This document shows, one piece after another, positions 5,748-12,099 of a stretch of DNA of 12,099 nt (positions within the stretch are counted from its first letter, which is position 1; every line of letters begins with the position of its first letter). The DNA comes from JACOWB01 sp964373665. GTDB taxonomy: Archaea; Aenigmatarchaeota; Aenigmatarchaeia; CG10238-14; SCSR01. Position numbers and translations under genes: made by a program. The stretch is from positions 1-12,099 of the forward strand of contig CAYJVM010000024.1 of the NCBI GenBank assembly GCA_964373665.1, given 5' to 3'. A model generated the notes under the pieces. It was not told the origin of the DNA, ran no database searches, and saw only the letters and a list, made by a program, of their open reading frames with translations.

Positions 5748-7103
5748 GTGAACAAAACGCAAACGATAATTTTAGCAGGTGGTACAGGTAGAAGGACGCA
5801 GCCACTTTCTTTGTCAAAGCCCAAACCTATGTTCAAAATTCTGGGCAAGCCTTTGTTGGAGCATGTTATAAACGTCCTTAAGGAGGCTGGTCTGAAAGAG
5901 TTTATTGTAGTTACTGGCGAACACGCAGAACAGATTAAAGATTATTTCGAAGACGGAAAAAACTTTGGCATAAAAATAACATACGCGCATCAGGAAAAAC
6001 CACTTGGTATGGCAGATGCAATACAAACTGTTAAAGGGCTAGTCAGTGATAAATTTCTAGTCGTCAATGCCGAGGATATGTTTGAGCCTTCTTTAATTAC
6101 CGAAAAAATCAAGGCGATGGAACTCACAAAGTCCGATTTGATTTTGTCGTGCAAGTCTGTAATGGACACATGGAAGTATGGCATATTGAAAGTGACCGGC
6201 GACAAAGTCGAAACAATAGTTGAAAAACCTGCCAAGGGTGAAGAGCCTAGCAATTTGGCTGTTGTGGGTGTTTACATACTGCCGAAAGAAATTTTCGATT
6301 ATTACGACAAGGTTCCAGTTTCAGACTCGCAGCATGAGCAAGCAATCCAGGAATACATAAATGATGGCAATGATGTTCGTGCAGTTGTGTACAAAGGCTT
6401 TTTCGCCGCATACAAGTATCCTTGGGACTTGTTTGCCATAAACGAATATTTGATGAAGAAAATAATTACAGGCCAAATAATTGGTGATGGTGTAAAAATA
6501 TCGGAAAAAGCGAAGGTCGAAGGAAATGTCTGGATAGGTAGAAGAAGCAGAATACTTGAAAACGCGGTCATTAAAGGCCCTGTCTATATAGGTGATGATG
6601 TAATAATCGGCACTAATACACTAGTGAGAAATTTTAGCAGTATTGACAACAAATGCGTTGTTGGATTTTCGACCGAAGTTAATAACTCCATAATAGGAGA
6701 AGACTGTTGGTTCCACTCAAACTACATAGGAGACTCGATAATTGGCGACAATTGTTCATTTGGTTCTGGTGCCGTGGCGGCCAACTTCAGATTCGATGAA
6801 CAGACAATAAAAGTTGATGTAGGCGGAGAGAAAATAGATTCCGGGAGAGATAAACTAGGCGCTATAATTGGCGACAATTCAAAAGTTGGTGTAAACTCAA
6901 CATTGTCTCCTGGAATCAAAGTAGGGTCCAACAGCATAGTCGGACCCGCAGTCTGTTTGATGCGCAACCTCGACAGCAATAAGATAATTTTAATAAACAA
7001 AGATAGCTATACCATCAAGGAAAACAAACTAAACTTGAGCCTGAACAAAAGGGATGAGTTGAGATCGAGATTGGATGGTGTGAAACATGACAGAAGAATT
7101 TGA
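5748..7103 (+). CDS. GlmU-like sugar-1-phosphate nucleotidyltransferase / acetyltransferase
   Basis: A 451-residue protein with an N-terminal nucleotidyltransferase fold (1 to about 235) and a C-terminal left-handed beta-helix (about 245-420). The first part has IILAGGTGRR, SKPKPM (residues about 23-28), EKPLGMADAI, VVNAEDM and VEKPA. The second has repeated hexapeptides such as AKVEGNVWIG, GPVYIGDDVIIG, NYIGDSIIG and AAIIGDNSKVG-like turns. The layout matches archaeal bifunctional enzymes of the ST0452 type, which acetylate glucosamine-1-phosphate and form UDP-GlcNAc or related NDP-sugars. The usual GxGTR loop reads GTGRR, a possible specificity change. The start is GTG 5748, abutting the previous TAG with no gap and no separate ribosome-binding site, so translation is probably coupled. 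Substrate specificity cannot be read from sequence; the operon argues for UDP-GlcNAc. Confidence 0.88.
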   Translation: MNKTQTIILAGGTGRRTQPLSLSKPKPMFKILGKPLLEHVINVLKEAGLKEFIVVTGEHAEQIKDYFEDGKNFGIKITYAHQEKPLGMADAIQTVKGLVSDKFLVVNAEDMFEPSLITEKIKAMELTKSDLILSCKSVMDTWKYGILKVTGDKVETIVEKPAKGEEPSNLAVVGVYILPKEIFDYYDKVPVSDSQHEQAIQEYINDGNDVRAVVYKGFFAAYKYPWDLFAINEYLMKKIITGQIIGDGVKISEKAKVEGNVWIGRRSRILENAVIKGPVYIGDDVIIGTNTLVRNFSSIDNKCVVGFSTEVNNSIIGEDCWFHSNYIGDSIIGDNCSFGSGAVAANFRFDEQTIKVDVGGEKIDSGRDKLGAIIGDNSKVGVNSTLSPGIKVGSNSIVGPAVCLMRNLDSNKIILINKDSYTIKENKLNLSLNKRDELRSRLDGVKHDRRI

Positions 7104-8514
7104 CGCCGTAGTAATTGGTGGCGGACCGGGTGGTTATGTTGCTGCCATAAGGATGGCTCAATTGGGCGGCAAAGTTGCGCTCGTGGAAAAAGATAGGTTG
7201 GGCGGTGTTTGCAACAATTACGGTTGCATTCCGAGCAAGACGATGATAAAGTTGGCTGAGATACAGTCGCAGGTTTCCCTCGCACAACAGTTCGGGATAA
7301 ACTTGACAAACCAAGGCGTCAACCAAAGGCAAATGCTAGAAAACAGGAACGCTCTTCTTAGCAGACTTGCCAAGGGCGTGGAGGCGTTGTTGAAATCTAA
7401 CGGTGTGCATATTTTTTATGGCGAGGGAAGAATCAAATCCAAAAATGAAGTCTCTCTTCACAAAGGCGGAAAATCGACTGAGACACTAAAATCAAGAAAC
7501 ATAGTGATAGCGACCGGGAGCAGCGGTATCAAGCCGAAAATTTTCTCCGGCAGCAAAAACATAATAAGTAGTGAGGAGTACTTATCGACCGCAGAAGTAC
7601 CGAAGGATGTTTTGATTGTAGGCGGTGGTCCTGAAGGGATAGAGTTTGCATGCCTCTTTTCACACTTTGGCTGTAATGTGACTGTCGTGGAAATGCTTGA
7701 CCGGTTATTGTCTTTTGAAGACAAGGACATATCTGCAAGAGTAGAAAAAATATTGAAATACAAGGGCGTCAAGGTCTTTACAAACACCAAAGTCGCCGAA
7801 ATAAATGATGATGGAAACAAAGTCAAGGTAAAACTGTCAAACGGTAAAACCCTTGAAAGCAGCAAAGTCCTTGTGTCTACAGGCAGGAAGCCAAACATCC
7901 AGAATATAGGGATTGAAAGCGTTGGGGTCAAGACTGACCAGCTTGGGAAGATTGTTGTGAATGACAAGATGGAGACTTCTGTGAAAGGCATTTATGCGAT
8001 TGGTGATGTCGCGGGAGGCAAGGTGGCTCATGAGGCGCTTGAGAACGGCATAGTTGCCGCCGAAAATATAATGAAATTAAACTCGACGATGAAGGGACGC
8101 TTGATACCATATTGCATATACGCTATTCCTGAGATAGCGCGCATCGGGATGACAGAGGATGATGCGAGGAAGGATAACGATGTGTTGGTAGGCAAATTTT
8201 ATTTCAAGGCAAGCGGCCGTGCAATGACATTGGGGGATTCGCATGGGCTGGTCAAAGTTATCATCAACAAAAAGACCAAAAGGTTTCTTGGAGTTCATAT
8301 GATAAATGAGCGCGCATCGGACATGATTGGAGAAGCGATACTTGCTGTCAAGTATTTGAAAGCGGATGACATTATGAACACTTTACATCCACATCCGACT
8401 TTGATAGAAGCATTTAGAGAAGCAGTGATGGATGCTTACGGAATTTCTTTACATTCATTGAATCAAAATAAGAAGCGAACGTCGAAAAGTTTGAAACATT
8501 TCGTCAAAAGCTAG
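7087..8514 (+). CDS. lpdA: dihydrolipoamide dehydrogenase (E3) family flavoprotein
   Basis: A 475-residue FAD-dependent disulfide oxidoreductase that reoxidises dihydrolipoamide of 2-oxoacid dehydrogenase or glycine-cleavage complexes with NAD+. It has an N-terminal FAD-binding GGGPGGYVAA (residues 11-20), the redox-active pair C42 and C47 in VCNNYGCIPSK, an NAD-binding GGGPEGIEFA in the middle, and FAD contact ATGSS and YAIGDVAGG. The dimer-interface domain carries the catalytic dyad H436 and E441 in HPHPTLIEAF. All catalytic residues are present. A basic tail (NQNKKRTSKSLKH) extends past the usual end. The ATG lies 17 bp inside the GlmU-like gene with GGTG 6 nt before it. No lipoylated partner lies nearby, so its place in this operon is unexplained. 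Mercuric reductase or related paralogues are less likely. Confidence 0.92.
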   Translation: MTEEFDAVVIGGGPGGYVAAIRMAQLGGKVALVEKDRLGGVCNNYGCIPSKTMIKLAEIQSQVSLAQQFGINLTNQGVNQRQMLENRNALLSRLAKGVEALLKSNGVHIFYGEGRIKSKNEVSLHKGGKSTETLKSRNIVIATGSSGIKPKIFSGSKNIISSEEYLSTAEVPKDVLIVGGGPEGIEFACLFSHFGCNVTVVEMLDRLLSFEDKDISARVEKILKYKGVKVFTNTKVAEINDDGNKVKVKLSNGKTLESSKVLVSTGRKPNIQNIGIESVGVKTDQLGKIVVNDKMETSVKGIYAIGDVAGGKVAHEALENGIVAAENIMKLNSTMKGRLIPYCIYAIPEIARIGMTEDDARKDNDVLVGKFYFKASGRAMTLGDSHGLVKVIINKKTKRFLGVHMINERASDMIGEAILAVKYLKADDIMNTLHPHPTLIEAFREAVMDAYGISLHSLNQNKKRTSKSLKHFVKS

Positions 8515-10209
8515 TTACATTTTTTCTACAGTCTCTATCCCTAGAAGGTGCAAACAGTTTCCTAATACAATTTGAACCGATTTTATCAATGTTAGTCTAA
8601 AGTTCTTCACTTCCAAGCTTTCCGCATCTAAAACCCTATGCTTTTCGTAAAAGTTGTTGAATCTTGTGGACAATTCGAAAGCATAATTGCAGATATAGTT
8701 GGGCTTTAGTTCTTTAGCAGCCTGGTCTGCGACTTTTGGAAAGTCAGAAAGCAACTTTGTAATCTTCTTTTCTTCCATCTGTATGTCGTCTATTGAATTT
8801 GCTACCTTCCACGTCCCGGCTTTCCTAAGCATACTGGCGCATCTTGTATACGCATATTGTATGTAGGGTCCTGTATTACCCTCAATGGAAGAGGCCTCGT
8901 TCATGTCAAATGAAATTTCGGAGGGTATGTCAACCTTGAGGAAAAAGTACTTCGCCGCACCTACGGCCAACTTCTCTGCCAAGTCAGCCTTCTCTTTTTC
9001 CGAATAACTTTGCTTGTTCAGGTATTTTTCCAAAATAATTTTCTTTAGCTCATCAAGTAACATCTCGCCTTCTACTACATTTCCAAGCCTGGAAGACATC
9101 TTCCCTTCCTTTAATCTAACCCAACCATAAGCTAGATGTAATTGCTTGCCCTTGAATTTCCTAGAGTCAAGAAGCTCCTCTACTTTGAATGTGACTTTGA
9201 AGAAACTCGATTGTTCAGGTCCAACAACATGTATGACCTTTTTTATTTTTCCAAATTCCGAGAATTCAAGCTGCGCCAAACCCATCTCCTTAGCTTCGTA
9301 TGTAGGAAAACCTATCTGGTTGATAAACACTCTTTTGTCAAGGCCGTACTTCTCGCCGTCGAATATCACTGCACCTTGGCTTTTCTTCAATACACCCTTC
9401 TTCAGCGCCTTTTTGGATATTTCAAGTCCCTTCCCTGCAACTTCTGACTCGAAATAAAGCCTGTCGAACTTTGTATAAACTCTTTTGTAGATACTGTCGA
9501 AATACTCAAGGCTCCACTTTCTCGTTTCATTCCACAGTTTCATTATTGCGGGGTCCTTGTTGTATATCTGCTTGTTAATTTCAATTATCTCCTCTTTGGC
9601 ATCTCCGCTTTCCTCATATGCGTTGTTGCCTGTCGTGTACGCCTTGCCCAAGAATGCTATCCTCTCATCTAAGGACTGTATCTTCACAAGGCCGAGTTTC
9701 TTTATCCCCCACAAGCATTTGGCTATATGGAGCCCTACATCGCCTTGATAATTGCCCCTTATGATATCAATGCCATTGAACTCCAAAATTCTGGAAATGG
9801 ATTCACCTGTGGTGATGTTTCTCAAATGTCCTATGTGGAACAATTTGTGCGTGTTCGGGTGCGCAAACTCGACCAATATATTTTCCTTCTTCTTAGCTTT
9901 CCTTCCGAACTTTTGCTGTTTCTTAGAGATTTCAGACAATGTCAATTTCGCTAGTTTCGGATAGTTATAGAAAAAATTAATGTACGCCCCGTTGGTTTCA
10001 ACCTTCTCTATCGAGGAGTTTTTGGCAATCTTTATCTTCGATGCAACTATGTTCGCAATTTCCACCGGGCTTCTCTTCTGTTCCTTTGCTAGATGGAAGC
10101 ATGGAAATGAAAGGTCGCCGAAATCTTCTTTTGGAGGCTTTTCCAGATGTTCTTCCTTGGCTTGCACACCGGCTAACTTTAAAAATTTTAAAACTTCTTT
10201 CTCGAACAT
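8515..10209 (-). CDS. argS: arginyl-tRNA synthetase
   Basis: Class I synthetase that attaches arginine to tRNA-Arg, 564 residues, full length. The N-terminal Arg-S add-on domain spans about 1-85 (EDFGDLSFPCFHLAKEQKRS, NGAYINFF). The catalytic core carries HIGH at 125-128 (in HPNTHKLFHIGHLRN) and the KMSKS counterpart KMSSR at 370-374. NYQGDVGLHIA and FPTYEAKEMGLA are family-specific. The C-terminal DALR anticodon-binding domain starts with GNTGPYIQYAYTRC and runs to the final VEKM. ATG 10209 fits a leaderless transcript. It lies 32 bp after the Adk-Ndk gene and may also be read from that promoter. Its stop abuts the stop of lpdA. Confidence 0.97.
   Translation of the reverse strand: MFEKEVLKFLKLAGVQAKEEHLEKPPKEDFGDLSFPCFHLAKEQKRSPVEIANIVASKIKIAKNSSIEKVETNGAYINFFYNYPKLAKLTLSEISKKQQKFGRKAKKKENILVEFAHPNTHKLFHIGHLRNITTGESISRILEFNGIDIIRGNYQGDVGLHIAKCLWGIKKLGLVKIQSLDERIAFLGKAYTTGNNAYEESGDAKEEIIEINKQIYNKDPAIMKLWNETRKWSLEYFDSIYKRVYTKFDRLYFESEVAGKGLEISKKALKKGVLKKSQGAVIFDGEKYGLDKRVFINQIGFPTYEAKEMGLAQLEFSEFGKIKKVIHVVGPEQSSFFKVTFKVEELLDSRKFKGKQLHLAYGWVRLKEGKMSSRLGNVVEGEMLLDELKKIILEKYLNKQSYSEKEKADLAEKLAVGAAKYFFLKVDIPSEISFDMNEASSIEGNTGPYIQYAYTRCASMLRKAGTWKVANSIDDIQMEEKKITKLLSDFPKVADQAAKELKPNYICNYAFELSTRFNNFYEKHRVLDAESLEVKNFRLTLIKSVQIVLGNCLHLLGIETVEKM
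8520..8525 (+). terminator. T-run terminator of the glmS operon
   Basis: Six T's start 6 nt past the lpdA stop and lie inside the last codons of argS on the other strand. T runs terminate archaeal transcription. The convergent stops abut with no intergenic base (8514/8515). Confidence 0.4.
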
Positions 10210-10230
10210 GTTAAATCTTTATATTTTGTT

Positions 10231-10238
10231 GTTTTAAC
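10231..10238 (-). promoter_or_regulatory. TATA-like box of argS
   Basis: Minus-strand GTTAAAAC, centred about 25 bp before ATG 10209, fits a leaderless start. A second AT box at 10218-10227 is too close to the ATG to serve as TATA for this start. Confidence 0.4.
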
Positions 10239-10241
10239 TCT

Positions 10242-11231
10242 CTAATCGAACCACAACTGTATTTCTTTTTCCGCCTCTTCTTTGGTACCAGAAGCATGCA
10301 CCAGATTCCTTATCGCCCTGCCTTCCTTGTCAGCCATTTCTGTAGAGTCGTCTCCCAAGTCGCCGCGTATTGTTCCTTTGGGAGCCCTGCTAGGATCTGT
10401 CACTCCAGTAATCTCCCTGACTTTGACAATGGCATTCTCTCCCACAACCACCATTGCAACTACAGGTCCTTCTGTCATGAACTTTACCAGTCCTTTGTAA
10501 AACGGTTTCTTTACATGGGCAGAATAATGCACCCCCAACAATTCCTTCGTGGCTATCACTTTCTTCTTTTTCAGCACTTTCAGCCCCATAGCCTCACACC
10601 TTCGAATAATTTCATCGACAAGTTTTCTCTTCACGCCGTCAGGCTTGACAATAACAAGCGTCTTTTCGATTCTCTGCACCCTGTCTAATATTGGTTTGAT
10701 GACCTGAAAAACTTTGTCCATACTTTGTCCACCATCCACATCTGCGACAATACCCATTTTTTTATAGCGATCCAAAACAGGCTTGGCCTTTTTCTGATAC
10801 TCTTTAGCACGCTTTCTGATCCCTTCTTCCGTATCGTCCGAATTCCTTCCCCTCTTCAGCAGCCTTTTAACGACTTCTTCTTCATCCACCTTAAGATTTA
10901 TGACCAAGTCCAGTTTGACTTTGAGCTTACGCAACAGCTTTCCAAGAAATTCCATCTGGTTAAAAGTCCTGGGATAGCCGTCGAGGATAAATCCTCTTTT
11001 ACAATCATCCCCTTTTAGTCTTTCCTCAACTATTTGATTAGTCACTTCATCAGGCACATACACGTTTGAGTTAAGATACTTTTCCGCTTTTTTGCCAAGT
11101 CGGGTGCCGTTTTCGATATTCTCCCTGAATAGTTCTCCGGTAGTAACACGAACTATATTATAGTGTTGAGCTATTCTTTCTGCCTGGGTGCCTTTGCCGG
11201 AGCCATGTGGTCCGAAGATTATCAAACGCAT
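10242..11231 (-). CDS. adenylate kinase-nucleoside diphosphate kinase fusion
   Basis: A 329-residue two-enzyme fusion. Residues 1 to about 183 are a bacterial/eukaryotic-type adenylate kinase: P-loop GPHGSGKGTQ (7-16), TTGELFRE, LDGYPRT (83-89) and a short LID with GRNSDDTEEGIRKR (128-141). Archaeal-type Adk has a different fold arrangement, so this form suggests bacterial ancestry. Residues about 188-329 are a complete nucleoside diphosphate kinase: EKTLVIVKPDGVKR, the catalytic His312 in RNLVHASGTKEEAEKEI and the RAPKGTIRGDLG loop. Together they would convert AMP plus ATP to ADP and then distribute phosphate among NDPs. UMP/CMP kinase specificity for the first domain cannot be excluded. The reading frame has no break, so the fusion is real at the gene level. 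ATG 11231 is 7-11 nt from the predicted transcription start. Confidence 0.95.
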   Translation of the reverse strand: MRLIIFGPHGSGKGTQAERIAQHYNIVRVTTGELFRENIENGTRLGKKAEKYLNSNVYVPDEVTNQIVEERLKGDDCKRGFILDGYPRTFNQMEFLGKLLRKLKVKLDLVINLKVDEEEVVKRLLKRGRNSDDTEEGIRKRAKEYQKKAKPVLDRYKKMGIVADVDGGQSMDKVFQVIKPILDRVQRIEKTLVIVKPDGVKRKLVDEIIRRCEAMGLKVLKKKKVIATKELLGVHYSAHVKKPFYKGLVKFMTEGPVVAMVVVGENAIVKVREITGVTDPSRAPKGTIRGDLGDDSTEMADKEGRAIRNLVHASGTKEEAEKEIQLWFD

Positions 11232-11243
11232 ATGTTCACTCTC

Positions 11244-11251
11244 ATTTAAAT
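11244..11251 (+). promoter_or_regulatory. TATA box of the tRNA gene
   Basis: ATTTAAAT, centred about 26 bp before 11274, places the transcript start a few bases ahead of the tRNA 5' end at 11280. It lies in the divergent gap shared with the Adk-Ndk gene. Confidence 0.45.
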
Positions 11252-11263
11252 TAGTTCAAAATC

Positions 11264-11272
11264 TTTATTTAA
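11264..11272 (-). promoter_or_regulatory. TATA box of the Adk-Ndk gene
   Basis: Minus-strand TTAAATAAA centred near 11268 gives a start near 11242 and a leader of about 11 nt that contains a weak GAGTGA site before ATG 11231. Confidence 0.45.
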
Positions 11273-11304
11273 CTAACTAGCTGGTATAGTTTAGCCTGGT
11301 TAGA

Positions 11305-11322
11305 AGATGAGAAATCTAGCTT
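11305..11322 (+). other. tRNA intron 1, 18 nt, in the D arm
   Basis: Without removal the D stem cannot close and 37 nt separate position 9 from the anticodon stem. A BHB-like fold exists: GTTA (11299-11302) with TAGC (11317-11320) as the 4-bp helix, 3-nt bulges GAA (11303-11305) and TTA (11321-11323), and inner helix GAT/ATC. Cutting after the second base of each bulge restores the D stem. The outer helix is only about 2 bp, so this is a relaxed motif. Because A occurs at both ends, coordinates shifted by 1 give the same product. Confidence 0.65.
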
Positions 11323-11336
11323 ACGCCGTGCTCATA

Positions 11337-11371
11337 TTGTCTATGAGCTTTGATAAAAGATGACATAAGAA
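11337..11371 (+). other. tRNA intron 2, 35 nt, at canonical position 37/38
   Basis: BHB motif: anticodon stem CCGTG/CGCGG outside, 4-pair helix CTCA (11331-11334) with TAAG (11366-11369) containing one C-A mismatch, bulges TAT (11335-11337) and AAA (11370-11372), and inner helix TGTC (11338-11341) with GACA (11362-11365). Cutting after the second base of each bulge gives exactly this intron and a standard 7-nt anticodon loop. Confidence 0.82.
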
Positions 11372-11389
11372 ACGCGGAGGCCCGAGGGT

Positions 11390-12099
11390 TCAAATCCCTC
11401 TACCAGCATTTTCCTCAAAAGTAATCGGATCTAATTTTCCTTCTAGTATAGCTTTTCTAATGGACAATGTCGTTTTCGGCGGGCAAAAGCCAAATTCTTT
11501 CCAAATTGAATATTTGGAAGTATGTATAGTGTTTTTAGATCCGATTGAACGCATCCATAATTCTAAACTTTTCACACCACTGACGAATAAGGAATGTATT
11601 ATACTCATTGAGCCTGAAGAGTTCCTTTTTTCCTCATCCAAATAAGTATAACATGTAAATCCAGATTTAGAAAGTATATCTTGCATCTGTGAAATAAGAA
11701 TCCTACTTTTTGAAGCCACGTGAATTACTGAATAATAATGAACGTCTTTATATTTTTTCTTAAACGTCAATGACCCATCTGTATCGAAAATACCTCTTAA
11801 GCAATCAAACACGAATTTAGAGCCTAAAACACTTTGCGGAATACTAATTTGGCCTTTGTCGCCATGAGGCAAACCTAAAGAAAGCTTGCACATTGCAAGA
11901 GCTTTCGAAGAAAAGAGTGCACGTAAACTTTCATCCTTTGAACTTTCTTTGAATTGTCCTTTAATGGAATAAAGAGAATAAACTAAATCACATACATATC
12001 CAATGTATCCCCTTTCTTCTTTTCTCAGACAAATATAATATTCGAGCCTTGTAGAAAAGTTATGGTAACGCACACCCATATAGTTAATTGCAGAACAGG
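11390..12099 (-). CDS. LAGLIDADG homing-endonuclease-like protein, 5' partial
   Basis: Open from the window edge to TGA at 11390-11392. An internal ATG at 12079 would give 229 residues, but the frame continues upstream without a stop, so the real start lies beyond 12099. The C-terminal half has a LAGLIDADG motif, LRGIFDTDGSLTF, followed by a family-like HYYSVIHVASKSRILI sheet region and a C-terminal SKYSIWKEFGFCPP block. The preceding LSLGLPHGDKGQISIP segment resembles the linker between two LAGLIDADG domains, so the first motif is probably off the window. Such proteins are DNA endonucleases or, in introns, maturases. Its last six codons are antisense to the tRNA acceptor and T arm. Its AT-rich composition differs from its neighbours, consistent with recent arrival. 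Activity is unproven. Confidence 0.75.
   Translation of the reverse strand, partial: CSAINYMGVRYHNFSTRLEYYICLRKEERGYIGYVCDLVYSLYSIKGQFKESSKDESLRALFSSKALAMCKLSLGLPHGDKGQISIPQSVLGSKFVFDCLRGIFDTDGSLTFKKKYKDVHYYSVIHVASKSRILISQMQDILSKSGFTCYTYLDEEKRNSSGSMSIIHSLFVSGVKSLELWMRSIGSKNTIHTSKYSIWKEFGFCPPKTTLSIRKAILEGKLDPITFEENAGRGI

Larger units (their letters stand above)
11280..11408 (+). tRNA. tRNA with CAT anticodon (elongator Met, or Ile2), two introns
   Basis: Acceptor GCTGGTA (11280-11286) pairs fully with TACCAGC (11401-11407), discriminator A 11408, CCA not encoded. The T arm is GAGGG/CCCTC (11384-11388, 11396-11400) with loop TTCAAAT. The anticodon stem is CCGTG (11326-11330) with CGCGG (11373-11377), and the joined loop reads CTCATAA, anticodon CAT (11333-11335). 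The D arm closes only after removing an 18-nt insert: GTTT pairs with GAAC, loop AGCCTGGTTA. Removing both introns leaves 76 nt with a 6-nt variable loop. The G1-C72 pair and lack of three G-C pairs in the anticodon stem argue against initiator tRNA. Elongator Met versus Ile2 (modified C34) cannot be settled here. Confidence 0.88.

Noticed and set aside
7458..7991. 177-residue open frame on the minus strand
   Set aside because: Antisense shadow of lpdA, with no recognisable motif.
11306..11336. tRNA-Val with TAC anticodon (CTTACG at 11320-11325)
   Set aside because: The preceding TCTAG has no partner in the 3' half; CCGTG/CGCGG with loop CTCATAA makes a complete anticodon arm.
11331..11347. 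CTCATA/TATGAG hairpin across the anticodon
   Set aside because: Would compete with the BHB fold; it may form transiently, but the BHB cut sites give an exact cloverleaf.
1..12099. CRISPR array, insertion sequence or toxin-antitoxin pair
   Set aside because: No regular direct repeats, transposase or short toxin-like gene pair seen.

Overview
The window is archaeal and about 43% GC by eye. The evidence is two small archaeal/eukaryotic-type RNA polymerase subunits (N/Rpb10 and K/Rpb6), TATA-like boxes about 25 bp ahead of leaderless starts, an elongator-type tRNA with a CAT anticodon interrupted by bulge-helix-bulge (BHB) introns, and a winged-helix regulator fused to an archaeal S-layer-like domain. 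The compact, overlapping genes and domain fusions fit an uncultured small-genome lineage such as DPANN, but I cannot fix the phylum from sequence alone.

Layout. 1-771 (+): the end of an operon with a small winged-helix protein whose 5' end looks broken, then RNA polymerase subunit N with a +1 frameshift at a TTT TAG site, then RNA polymerase subunit K from a TTG start. 808-2177 (-): a leaderless wHTH/S-layer-like regulator followed by an overlapping HEAT-repeat protein. 2178-2430: divergent promoter region with a 13-bp inverted repeat ahead of glmS. 2431-8514 (+): a tight four-gene operon of GlmS, a HAD phosphatase-like domain fused to a YvcK/GlmR (CofD-like) domain, a GlmU-like nucleotidyltransferase/left-handed beta-helix protein, and dihydrolipoamide dehydrogenase. 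8515-11231 (-): arginyl-tRNA synthetase, preceded by an adenylate kinase-nucleoside diphosphate kinase fusion. 11280-11408 (+): tRNA(CAT) with two introns. 11390-12099 (-): a LAGLIDADG homing-endonuclease-like gene, cut by the window end, whose last codons run antisense through the tRNA 3' end.

How the parts fit. GlmS makes glucosamine-6-phosphate, and the GlmU-like protein probably does the acetylation and/or nucleotidylation that ends in UDP-GlcNAc. The middle gene carries the domain that in Bacillus (YvcK/GlmR) binds UDP-GlcNAc and stimulates GlmS. The operon therefore looks like a UDP-GlcNAc module with its own feedback sensor, here joined to a HAD domain with an altered catalytic motif. 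The phosphoglucosamine mutase step is not encoded in the window.

Start signals follow a consistent pattern. First genes of transcripts have a TATA box close to the start codon. Internal genes have GGTGA/GGAG-like ribosome-binding sites inside the preceding gene. The strongest leads are the rpoN frameshift, the GlmS/HAD-YvcK/GlmU operon, the two-intron tRNA, and the endonuclease gene abutting it.
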